From: JBKBIP01 sp046297495 | GTDB taxonomy: Bacteria; Planctomycetota; Planctomycetia; Gemmatales; Gemmataceae | Direction: 5' to 3' | Assembly: GCA_046297495.1 (NCBI GenBank) | Contig: JBKBIP010000041.1 | Coordinates: forward strand, 1-39,640 | Length of the DNA: 39,640 bases | In this document: piece after piece, positions 8,009 through 14,903 of the stretch | Numbering within the stretch: the first letter of the stretch is position 1 | Layout of the letters: every line of letters starts with the position of its first letter | Translations under genes and position numbers: made by a program | The notes under the pieces: model-generated | The model's input: only the letters and a program-made list of their open reading frames with translations | Told to the model about the DNA's origin: nothing | The model's database searches: none

Positions 8009-8791
8009 ATGTGCAACAACTACGACATCGCTCTGAGCAACGCCGAACGCGGGATCGTCAGCATCCCGATTGTTCCCGGCAAAAAAGGCATTCCGCTGGT
8101 GAAGTGGAAACGCTGGCAGACGGAGATGCCGAGTGAAGCGCTGTTTCGGGAATGGTTCCTGAACCGGCGGACGAACATTGCGATCATCACCACGGGCATG
8201 GTGGTCTTCGATTGTGAGGAAATCGCGAAAGCAAAACTGGTGCTGGATGCTTGTGGCGATACGCCGCATCAGCTCAAAACGCCGCGCGGTGTGCATCTGG
8301 GCTATCGCCGGCGTAAAGGGGTTGCGGTCTGCAATCAGGTGCGGATCAGGGGCGAACCGATTGACATCCGCACCGACGGCGGGCTGGAGATGATCCCGAA
8401 CTCCGAAACCGAACACGGCCGCTACGAGTGGATCGGCGACGGCATCCATCCGCTTTCGCAGCTGCCGGTGGCCCGGATTGGCTGGACGAGAGAACGGCAT
8501 CGGCAGTTGATGGGCAGCATCGTTGCGTGCGATCCGGACGTGATGACACAGCGGGCTAGAGCATATCTGGCCTGCGTCGAAGGCGCGATCAACGGCCAGC
8601 GGGGCCACGACCGGACGTTTCGCGTGGCCTGCAAGCTAACGCACCCGCCGCCACGTGGCTTCGGGCTGACGATCATGCAAGCCTGGCCGCTGATCTTGCT
8701 CTGGAACGAGCAGTGCGAGCCGCCGTGGACCGAGCGCGAGCTGCTGCACAAGCTACAGGACGCGCTGAAGAAATCGACAAGTTGTGTGTGA
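8009..8791 (+). CDS. Bifunctional primase-polymerase (Prim-Pol) domain protein
   Basis: A 260-residue protein from ATG 8009. The start matches the Prim-Pol fold: ALSNAERGIVSIPIVPGKKG at residues 8-27, then NIAIITTGMVVFDCE with the acidic pair D68/E70 expected to bind metal. TPRGVHLGY places the conserved His at 96, and PIDIRTDGG places the third acidic residue at D118. The C-terminal part is helical and lacks a helicase domain, so the protein is short for plasmid RepA-like primases. It probably primes replication of the element (family knowledge plus context). The frame is open upstream to 7520, but that part overlaps the relaxation gene and intergenic DNA, so ATG 8009 is chosen. Confidence 0.75.
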   Translation: MCNNYDIALSNAERGIVSIPIVPGKKGIPLVKWKRWQTEMPSEALFREWFLNRRTNIAIITTGMVVFDCEEIAKAKLVLDACGDTPHQLKTPRGVHLGYRRRKGVAVCNQVRIRGEPIDIRTDGGLEMIPNSETEHGRYEWIGDGIHPLSQLPVARIGWTRERHRQLMGSIVACDPDVMTQRARAYLACVEGAINGQRGHDRTFRVACKLTHPPPRGFGLTIMQAWPLILLWNEQCEPPWTERELLHKLQDALKKSTSCV

Positions 8792-8830
8792 TGCCGTGCG
8801 GCATCCGGTCTTCTGTGATGGGGAGGGCGT

Positions 8831-9007
8831 ATGCTCATTATTTTGAACCAACTCGACTGGTATTGCGACCGCTGCGACGACTGCCGCAGTCAGCAGACGG
8901 TCTCGGTCATCTTCGCCGACGGCTCGGAGGGCTACCTCTGCCGCCGGCACCTGCGTGAAGCGATTTGTGAGCAGTGCAGGCAGAAGGAAGAAGAAGTCGC
9001 CCGGTAA
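8831..9007 (+). CDS. Very small Cys-rich zinc-binding-like protein
   Basis: A 58-residue protein from ATG 8831 to TAA 9005-9007, preceded by GGGAGGG. It carries the Cys/His pattern WYCDRCDDC near residue 12 and YLCRRHLREAICEQC near residue 36, consistent with one or two small zinc sites. It lies in a run of short genes between primase and integrase, with 39 bases before and 22 bases after it to its neighbours. Function is unknown; such mini zinc proteins on mobile elements often bind DNA or other proteins (inference). Confidence 0.55.
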   Translation: MLIILNQLDWYCDRCDDCRSQQTVSVIFADGSEGYLCRRHLREAICEQCRQKEEEVAR

Positions 9008-9029
9008 GCCGAGCTGAAGGGAGGTAAGT

Positions 9030-9257
9030 ATGCAGCCGATCAAGATCACGGTCCACGGAAGCGGTAGCGGCATCTGCGCGCTGACCGGCAAGGACGGCGA
9101 CGGCCTGACGGTGACCTTCGAGGACCAAACCGTCGTCAACTCGTTTTTAAGCTGGCGATCCTTCAAGCAACTGCTGGCGCTCAAGTCCAAGCAGTTCGAG
9201 AAGCCGAAGGTACTACCGGGCAACGGCAGTCCGGCGCCGGTGGCGATGGCGAAGTGA
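9030..9257 (+). CDS. Small hypothetical protein
   Basis: A 75-residue protein (MQPIKITVHGSGSG...) with a GGGAGGTAAGT ribosome-binding site just upstream of ATG 9030. The first 45 residues look like a small beta-sheet domain (KITVHGSG, GLTVTFEDQTVVNSFLSW) and the rest is a basic, Pro/Gly-containing tail. No named family is recognised. It is part of the short-gene run on the element. Confidence 0.5.
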   Translation: MQPIKITVHGSGSGICALTGKDGDGLTVTFEDQTVVNSFLSWRSFKQLLALKSKQFEKPKVLPGNGSPAPVAMAK

Positions 9258-9405
9258 CTGGAAGGCGGTGGGAGGCACGGACGCCTCCCCTTCGCCTTCC
9301 CCGTTTCGTTTCCGTTTCAGTGGGTGCGAGGAAGACATGCAAATCTAGGAAAATGATGTCAGGGAATACCTCATCCAGCGCATCGGACACCGAGTACTGG
9401 GTACG

Positions 9406-9561
9406 ATGCCGTGCCTTCGCGTGCTCACGCGTCTCGTCACCGACCTGCTCAACCGGGCGCTCCACCTGCAGCTGGAGCGGGACCGCCGGGCAATGCATGA
9501 CTTGCTGGAACGCGAACGCACGCGGTTTTTCAACCGGATCAACCGAACCCCGAAGAATTGA
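9406..9561 (+). CDS. Small charged hypothetical protein, possibly the tail of a gene with an in-frame amber codon
   Basis: From ATG 9406 the frame gives 51 residues (MPCLRVLTRLVTDLLNRALH..., then an Arg/Glu-rich amphipathic helix). The same frame is open and coding-like further upstream (ENDVREYLIQRIGHRVLG, codons 9349-9402) to a TAG at 9346-9348. Three codons before that TAG is ATG 9337, with GAGGAAG placed well as a ribosome-binding site. The intact gene may therefore run 9337-9561 (74 codons) with one amber codon at position four. The protein family is unknown. It ends six bases before the excisionase-like gene. Confidence 0.4.
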   Translation: MPCLRVLTRLVTDLLNRALHLQLERDRRAMHDLLERERTRFFNRINRTPKN

Positions 9562-9567
9562 TCAGCC

Positions 9568-9852
9568 ATGTCCGACATCCAACTGCTCATCGAGAGGCTC
9601 GACCGCATTGAGGCGTCACTTGCCGTGCTGGTGGAACGGCAGCAAGTGAAGGACTGGTATTCAATCGACGAATTCGCCGACCTTGTTGGCCGTGCCGTAT
9701 TTACCTGCCGGGAGTGGGCCAGGCTGGGGCGGATCCGGGCCGAAAAGAAAAATGGTGGGCGAGGGGCTCACCCGGAATGGGCCATCTCGCACGCTGAGCT
9801 GCTACGGTATCGCCAGTTTGGTCTGTTGCCTACCCAAAAACCCGCTGGATAG
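9568..9852 (+). CDS. Excisionase-like helix-turn-helix protein
   Basis: A 94-residue protein. Residues 1-30 form a coiled-coil start (IERLDRIEASLAVLVERQ). Residues about 32-75 are a winged HTH of the excisionase/MerR type: WYSIDEFADLVGRAVFTCREWARLGRIRAEKK, where a tyrosine/serine start, a recognition helix with RxW and a GRI turn are family features. It is next to the integrase and convergent with it, the 3' ends overlapping by 23 bases. It probably directs excision by bending attachment-site DNA or regulates the integrase (inference). Confidence 0.7.
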   Translation: MSDIQLLIERLDRIEASLAVLVERQQVKDWYSIDEFADLVGRAVFTCREWARLGRIRAEKKNGGRGAHPEWAISHAELLRYRQFGLLPTQKPAG

Positions 9853-11152
9853 CTTCTTGCTTGCTATCCGGAGTCAAGTGCCGGTAGCGGCGGCGTTGCT
9901 GTTCGGTTTCATGTCCGACGAATTCATCAATCAACCGCTGATCGACCCCACGACTGGCCAGTGCTGAGACAAAGGAATGTCGCAGGACGTGCCAGCCTTT
10001 CATCACTTCCCACTTGCTGCCTTTCAGTGTCCTCTCGAAATGATCATTGGCTTCGTTGCGGCTGATGGGCTGTCCTGCCGGGGGCGATTCCCGTTTCCGA
10101 ACTCCGGCCAGTCTGCCTTTGGTCGTCGTCGCGCGCGTCCTCTCGCCTTTGTGCCCGGTTGTGACGCTGCGATTCCGGCTCCGATGGACGACGCCTGCGT
10201 GGCAAAAAAGCCAAACGCCACCGGGATGGACAGCGAGCCAGTCTTGCATTGCCTGGTGAAGAACGGGTGATAGCGGCACACGCCGGGTTGTCCGCTGTCC
10301 ATGCACCCGCTTCCTTTCGCGGACGGTGACGATGCCGCCTGTGAAATCCACGTCCGCAACCTGGCCACGGATCAACTCCGCTCGTCTTGCTCCGGCGTGA
10401 GCCGCAAGGCAAAACATGGGGTAAATCCACGGATGGGCGGCATTCTCCTTTACGTATTCCAGAAGCTCGGCGATCTCCGGGGGCGTCAGGTACAGGCAGT
10501 CCCAAAATTCCTTCGGATTTCCTCCGGCAGCGATCTGCCGCTCGACTTCCGATCGGGTCATGAATGGCGGCTTTTCATCGAGCTTGGGGTAGACAAGCCC
10601 TCGGTTTGGGAATTTTCCTTCGACGTAATCCATGCGAGCGGCCCAGTTCCAAGCCGTGCGAAGGGTGATGATCTCCTTGCGGATCGTTGCGGGAGAAAGC
10701 TTCTTGCCGTGCAGCCCCTTGTCTTTTGACCGGCGGTCAACGTGCTTCTGCAAATCGGATAGCCGCAGGGCGGGCAACGGGAAGCCCTCGCCGAGCGTCT
10801 TGCAGAGGTGGCGAAAATGGATTTCCACGCCTTCGATGCTGGAGGCTTCCAGGGCTCCGTTCTGGTGGGTGCGAATATAATCGTCGCGAACTTCACCGAG
10901 CGTTTTTTCCTTCCTCGGCAGCGGCCTATCGTGGTCGGGCAGTTTGCCGTCGTTCTGCACGAAGGTCACGATGTCCACGCCGGGGGGAAGGTCGATCAGG
11001 CGTTGTTTCAGTCGCATCAACAGGTAATCGACCTTCGCAGCGGTTGCCTTCGCTTCGCTCTCGTCTACTTCGCCGAGGGTGAAGGTGTGCAGCTTGCGGT
11101 GGTGCATGAACAGGACACGCCAGCTGCCGTTTCGCTCCTGCAGGGAGGCCAT
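9830..11152 (-). CDS. Tyrosine recombinase (phage-type integrase)
   Basis: A 440-residue protein from ATG 11152, chosen because GGAGA lies five bases upstream; an in-frame start at 11170 adds six residues. The N-terminal SAM-like core-binding region spans residues about 80-175. Catalytic residues are visible: Arg in HAGARRAEL (about R256), His and Arg in GWHVLRHSF (about H388 and R391), His in FVGHETE (about H414) and the nucleophile Tyr in RRRYRHL (about Y423). The family integrates and excises DNA by strand exchange through a 3'-phosphotyrosine bond. The gene starts 92 bases from the 3' end of tRNA-Leu, a classic arrangement for elements using a tRNA 3' end as attachment site. Confidence 0.93.
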   Translation of the reverse strand: MASLQERNGSWRVLFMHHRKLHTFTLGEVDESEAKATAAKVDYLLMRLKQRLIDLPPGVDIVTFVQNDGKLPDHDRPLPRKEKTLGEVRDDYIRTHQNGALEASSIEGVEIHFRHLCKTLGEGFPLPALRLSDLQKHVDRRSKDKGLHGKKLSPATIRKEIITLRTAWNWAARMDYVEGKFPNRGLVYPKLDEKPPFMTRSEVERQIAAGGNPKEFWDCLYLTPPEIAELLEYVKENAAHPWIYPMFCLAAHAGARRAELIRGQVADVDFTGGIVTVRERKRVHGQRTTRRVPLSPVLHQAMQDWLAVHPGGVWLFCHAGVVHRSRNRSVTTGHKGERTRATTTKGRLAGVRKRESPPAGQPISRNEANDHFERTLKGSKWEVMKGWHVLRHSFVSALASRGVDQRLIDEFVGHETEQQRRRYRHLTPDSKQEAIQRVFG

Positions 11153-11179
11153 ATTTGTCTCCAATGCCACCCCAGCATT

Positions 11180-11198
11180 TTTACCAAATATTTACCAA
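11180..11198. promoter_or_regulatory. Pair of TTTACCAA direct repeats upstream of the integrase
   Basis: TTTACCAA occurs at 11180-11187 and 11191-11198, 11 bases apart (one helical turn), in an AT-rich island between integrase start and tRNA gene. Such phased repeats near an attachment site are typical of integrase arm sites or of an operator for the excisionase. The assignment is inference. Confidence 0.4.
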
Positions 11199-11243
11199 GC
11201 CTCGTTTTCAGGGTCGTCCATAATTCCCCTAAGTCCTTACTAC

Positions 11244-11325
11244 TGCGAGAGAAGGGATTTGAACCCTTACCCCTTTCGGGACTGGATCCTAAGTCCAGCG
11301 CGTCTGCCAGTTCCGCCACTCTCGC
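11244..11325 (-). tRNA. tRNA-Leu (anticodon UAG), presumed attachment site
   Basis: On the minus strand an 82-base cloverleaf folds from GCGAGAG (acceptor 5' half) to CTCTCGC plus discriminator A. The anticodon arm is CTGGA-CTTAGGA-TCCAG with anticodon TAG. A long variable arm (CCC-GAAA-GGGG) follows, as expected of class II tRNA-Leu, and the T-arm has GGTTCAAATCC. CCA is not encoded. The 3' end faces the integrase, so the element is inserted at the 3' side and has kept the tRNA whole. Confidence 0.95.
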
Positions 11326-11327
11326 GT

Positions 11328-11934
11328 GGTGCGGCAGTGTTCGGTTGGATTTCTGATTTCGCCTTGCCGCGCCTTGGTATTGGGTTGGGGAGAATTGGAG
11401 ATTCCATTCCACCAAGGTAGGATGAAGTACCTGTTTTTTCCCCGGACCTAAAAACATCATAAGTCTGGAAGCGATGGTCGGCAAGATCGTGAGGTTCGCG
11501 GCGTGTCCGCGCTCCGTGGCGCCAAGGTGGCGGTGGGCCGGGCAAGGTTGCAATGCGCGATGGAACCGATACACTGGGGTTAGTTTGTGGTGCGGGAAAG
11601 TCATTGTTTGTCCCCATCCCGGCAAGGAAAGTGCCATAAAAATGTCATCTGGACAGCCTTGTGTTTCCTATTGCTGGCCCCGATGTTGGCGGCCAACTGA
11701 GCGGCATTCGCGCCTCCGAAGAGACAGTCCCTCTGGCTGGAACTCCGACCGTGACTAAAGAGATATGCTTATGACCTGAAGGGGAATATCGCCGGTTACT
11801 GATCGCGCTGGCGGAGAGCCAGTGTCCTTATAGTGCCGAGGAACTGGAACAACATCAACAACAAACCACAGGGCGTCCTCAGAGAGAAATCTGGCAAAGT
11901 CTGAGTCGTCTCATGAACGAAAGCTGATCCCCCA
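11328..11934. other. Gene-poor stretch right of tRNA-Leu
   Basis: No convincing complete gene. Frames on the minus strand that read through the tRNA (ending VAELADALDLGSSP...) are the well-known artefact of translating a tRNA-Leu gene. The last 150 bases hold a coding-like remnant, listed separately. Promoters for the tRNA (minus) and GlcD (plus) must lie here, but I see no strong -35/-10 pair. Confidence 0.5.
11775..11927 (+). pseudogene. Short coding-like remnant without a standard start, just before glcD
   Basis: The frame is open from 11775 (after TGA 11772-11774) to TGA 11925-11927 and reads like protein: LLIALAESQCPYSAEELEQH, then a polar QQQTTGRPQREIWQSLSRLMNES end. No ATG, GTG or TTG lies in a useful position, so it is probably the 3' end of a gene whose front has decayed, or it uses a rare start. 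It ends seven bases before the GlcD start. Confidence 0.3.
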
Positions 11935-13371
11935 ATGTCCATCACCGCAACCAGCGATCTGACCTCTCGCTTGCGCGCCATCGTCGGCAGCGATGCCATT
12001 CTTACGTCGCCGAGTGATTTGCTTGTCTATGAGTGCGACGGTTACACCATCGAGAAAAACCAGCCGGATGTGGTGGTGTTTCCCACGTCCACCGAGCAGA
12101 TTGTCCAGATCGTGCGGACCTGCAACGAGCGGAACGTGCCGTTTCTGCCGCGCGGGGCGGGGACCAGTTTGTCGGGCGGATGTCTGCCGGTGGGGGGCGG
12201 CGTGATGATCGCCCTGACGCGCATGAAACGGATTCTCGAAGTGAGCTACCGCGACCGTTACGCCGTGGTTGAACCGGGGGTCGTCAATCTGTGGCTGAGC
12301 CGGCACCTGACGCCGCAGGGGTGGCACTATGCCCCCGATCCGTCCAGCCAGGGGGCGTGTACCATCGGCGGCAACGTGGCCACCAACTCCGGCGGGCCGC
12401 ACACGCTCAAGTACGGCGTCACGGTGAATCATGTGCTGGGGTTGGAATTCGTGCTCCCCGATGGCCGCGTCGTGCGGACGGGGGGACCGACCGAGGACAA
12501 TCCCGGCTACGACCTGACGGGGGTGATCGTCGGCTCGGAGGGGACGTTCGGTATCGCCACCAAAGCCTGGGTGCGCATCACCCGCAATCCGCAGGCCTAC
12601 CGCACCCTGCTGGGGGTGTTTGAGACGGTGGACGACGCGACCAACACCATTAGCGACCTTATCGGGGCGGGAATCGTGCCAGCGGCCTTGGAAATGCTCG
12701 ATCAGTTAATTCTGCAAGCGGTGGAGGCGGCCTTTCATTTTGGTTTTCCGCTCGACGCCGGCGCGGTACTGATCATGGAGGTGGATGGCCTCGAAGCTGG
12801 TTTGGAAGAGGAAGCGGAACGGATCGTCGCCATCGCTCGAAAGAACAAGGCCCGCGAGGTGCGCCGGGCCAACACCGACACCGAGCGGATGCTGCTATGG
12901 AAATGTCGCAAACAGGCCTTTGGAGCGGTAGGCCGGCTGGCGCCGAGCTACTGCACCCAGGACGGCGTGGTGCCGCGCACCCAGCTGCCGCACATATTGC
13001 GCGTCATTCAACGCATCGGCGAGAAGTATCAACTGCAAATTTGTAATGTGTTTCACGCCGGCGACGGCAACATTCATCCGATCTTGCTATTCGATGAACG
13101 GGACGCGGACCAGGTGCAACGGGTGCTGCAAGCCAGTCACGAAATTTTGGAAGAGTGCATCGCGTGCGGCGGCAGCGTCACCGGCGAGCACGGCATCGGC
13201 GTCGAGAAAATCGACTTCATGCCCAAGCTGTTCTCGCCTGAAGACCTGAACTTCATGCTGCGGTTGCGCTCGGCCTTCAACCCAGACAACCGCTGTAGCC
13301 CCGCCAAGATGTTTCCCACCGCCGGCGCCTGCATCGAACCGAGCAAAGCGGGCCGCCGCGCGGCGTTGTAA
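11935..13371 (+). CDS. glcD: FAD-linked oxidase, glycolate oxidase subunit GlcD-like
   Basis: A 478-residue protein, usual length for GlcD. The FAD-binding (PCMH/VAO) domain fills residues about 30-225 with FLPRGAGTSLSGG, GGNVATNSGGPHTLKYGV and VGSEGTFGI. The C-terminal FAD oxidase domain holds VFHAGDGNIHP and the late GEHGIG motif with the substrate/FAD-contacting His. The family oxidises glycolate or D-lactate-like 2-hydroxy acids, usually with an FeS partner (GlcF) and GlcE, neither of which is nearby. It could equally be a D-lactate or 2-hydroxyglutarate dehydrogenase, as substrate cannot be read from sequence. A 35-bp tandem repeat begins at the last base of the stop codon. Confidence 0.88.
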   Translation: MSITATSDLTSRLRAIVGSDAILTSPSDLLVYECDGYTIEKNQPDVVVFPTSTEQIVQIVRTCNERNVPFLPRGAGTSLSGGCLPVGGGVMIALTRMKRILEVSYRDRYAVVEPGVVNLWLSRHLTPQGWHYAPDPSSQGACTIGGNVATNSGGPHTLKYGVTVNHVLGLEFVLPDGRVVRTGGPTEDNPGYDLTGVIVGSEGTFGIATKAWVRITRNPQAYRTLLGVFETVDDATNTISDLIGAGIVPAALEMLDQLILQAVEAAFHFGFPLDAGAVLIMEVDGLEAGLEEEAERIVAIARKNKAREVRRANTDTERMLLWKCRKQAFGAVGRLAPSYCTQDGVVPRTQLPHILRVIQRIGEKYQLQICNVFHAGDGNIHPILLFDERDADQVQRVLQASHEILEECIACGGSVTGEHGIGVEKIDFMPKLFSPEDLNFMLRLRSAFNPDNRCSPAKMFPTAGACIEPSKAGRRAAL

Positions 13372-13499
13372 CCCAAACCGGTCGCGCGGCGACCAGAGCC
13401 ACGAAACCCAAACCGGTCGCGCGGCGACCAGAGCCACGAAACCCAAACCGGTTGCGCGGCGACCAGAGCCACGAAACCCAAACCGGTCGCGCGGCGACC
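13371..13499. repeat. 35-bp direct tandem repeat, 3.7 copies, each with an internal hairpin
   Basis: Copies begin at 13371, 13406, 13441 and 13476; the last stops after 24 bases. Units are identical except for one C-to-T change in copy 3 (position 13453). Each has the inverted repeat GGTCGC-GCG-GCGACC. The array fills the gap between glcD and the next gene, and T-rich sequence follows at 13505-13510. There are no spacers between units, so it is not CRISPR. It might act as a terminator cluster or be a slippage product. Confidence 0.9.
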
Positions 13500-13511
13500 G
13501 GAACTTTTTTC

Positions 13512-14264
13512 ATGGACAAGCTCACGGAACTACTCCTGACTGCTCTCAAGCAGGCCATCGCCGAGCCGGGAGAACAGCGGCTGTTCAAAAGCGGCAAGCT
13601 CACCGGGCTGTTCGCCAGCAAAGCGGGAACCGCCGGGGAAGCCGCCACCCAGGCCCTGCAACAAGGTCTGCTCGAAGTCAGTCGCACGGAAACCAAGGGG
13701 AAGACCAGCATCGAATGGGTCAAGGTCACGCCGAAAGGGATTCAATTCGTTCATGAACATGACTCGCCGCTGCGCGTGCTGGAGGAGCTGCGGACCATCT
13801 TGCGGCTGACTCAGGATGGCCTACCCGCCTGGCTGGAACAAATGCGGCAACAGCTTGACACTCTCGGCAACCAACTGACCGAGGAGGTGCAGCGCTTGGC
13901 GCGGCGGCTGGATGTCCTGAGCGAGCGCGTGGAAGCGTCGCTACGCCGCGCCGAGGCCGCCCGACCCGTACTCTCCAATGGCTTGGCGGGGGCGGTGCCG
14001 TGGGGACTGGATGCTTTGACCTACCTCGATCAGCGCCAAACGAGCGGCGCGCCGGAACCCTGCCCATTGCCGGAACTCTTCGCGGCGCTGCGTTCCACCT
14101 ACGCCGAGTTGTCGTTGCCGGACTTCCACGATGGCTTGCGCCGCTTGCGCGATGGCGGGGCGTTGCGGTTGCTGCCGGTGGCGGATCTGGACACACCGCT
14201 GCCGGAGCCGGAGTATGCGTTGTTGTTGGGAGGGGAGATGTTGTATTTCGCGAGTAGGAAGTAA
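13512..14264 (+). CDS. Hypothetical coiled-coil protein
   Basis: A 250-residue protein from ATG 13512. The first 85 residues resemble a small winged-helix-like domain (MDKLTELLLTALKQAIAE..., ending in SIEWVKVTPKGIQFVHEH). Residues about 95-160 form a coiled coil (LEQMRQQLDTLGNQLTEEVQ and on). Residues 180-250 are a second small domain ending in PEYALLLGGEMLYFASRK. I have no named family for it; the same overall plan is common in Gemmata-like genomes (recollection, not checked). The frame is open upstream through the repeat array, but that part encodes only repeat translation. No signal peptide or membrane segment. Confidence 0.65.
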   Translation: MDKLTELLLTALKQAIAEPGEQRLFKSGKLTGLFASKAGTAGEAATQALQQGLLEVSRTETKGKTSIEWVKVTPKGIQFVHEHDSPLRVLEELRTILRLTQDGLPAWLEQMRQQLDTLGNQLTEEVQRLARRLDVLSERVEASLRRAEAARPVLSNGLAGAVPWGLDALTYLDQRQTSGAPEPCPLPELFAALRSTYAELSLPDFHDGLRRLRDGGALRLLPVADLDTPLPEPEYALLLGGEMLYFASRK

Positions 14265-14329
14265 GAGTGCTCACCGGTGGCTCGCCCGCTAAACGGAAAA
14301 ATGAACATATTTAATTCATCGAGGTGGAC

Positions 14330-14794
14330 ATGTATCCCGCACTGGAATCGCGCGATGACATTTTGAAGATGTTCGATGAAATCGCCGACGCACGCAGCAA
14401 AATCCTGGAACGGTGCGCTCGGTTATCCGAGCAACAACTTCATGATCCCGTCTATACCGGCACCTGGTCCATCTTGCAAAACCTGTCGCATCTGGCATGG
14501 GCCGAGGAATGGATGCTGGCCTGGATTCGCAAACGGCCGGAAGCGCTGCCACCTGAAGAGAGGCCCCCGGAACCGCCGCTGGAATTGCCGGCCATTCGCA
14601 TTGCCTTGGACGAAGCCCACGCCGCCGCCATCGCCTTCGTGAAAGCGCATCTCGATGCGGTGCTGCGCGAACGCTGTCTGTATGGCCGAACCGGCGCACA
14701 GACGGTGGGAGGGGTGTTGTTTCATCTCATCGAACACGAAATCCACCACCGGGCGTTTATCTTGAACAAGTTGAGGAAGTTGGAAGGAAAATGA
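14330..14794 (+). CDS. DinB-like four-helix-bundle protein (DinB_2 type)
   Basis: A 154-residue protein. ATG 14330 is chosen because GAGG lies five bases upstream. It has the DinB pattern of three metal-binding His: one in NLSHLAWAEEWML (about residue 51) and the closing pair in LIEHEIHHRAFILNKL near residue 140. The segment TGTWSILQNLSHL is typical of the DinB_2/YfiT subgroup. Members include thiol-dependent transferases and hydrolases acting on small molecules; the substrate here is unknown. Not an SOS polymerase despite the family name. Confidence 0.75.
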   Translation: MYPALESRDDILKMFDEIADARSKILERCARLSEQQLHDPVYTGTWSILQNLSHLAWAEEWMLAWIRKRPEALPPEERPPEPPLELPAIRIALDEAHAAAIAFVKAHLDAVLRERCLYGRTGAQTVGGVLFHLIEHEIHHRAFILNKLRKLEGK

Positions 14795-14903
14795 GGCCGA
14801 ATAACGGCATCAACGAATCGTTTCGAGCATCTTGACAGCCCGCCCCATATTTGGTATCACCCGCCCTCCTATTTTCCATTATGATAGTCACGGGAGAGGC
14901 GTG

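Noticed and set aside
9254..9649. A 131-codon plus-strand frame overlapping the short genes before the integrase
   Set aside because: Ser/Arg/Thr-rich out-of-frame translation; the small charged protein and the HTH gene in other frames explain this DNA better.
11065..11637. A 190-codon minus-strand frame containing RVAELADALDLGSSPERGKG
   Set aside because: This is the standard artefact of translating a tRNA-Leu gene; the rest of the frame is intergenic.
12033..12623. Secondary plus-strand frames inside glcD
   Set aside because: Shadows of a gene with full FAD-oxidase motifs in the main frame.
13371..13499. CRISPR array
   Set aside because: Units are head to tail without spacers and no cas gene is nearby.
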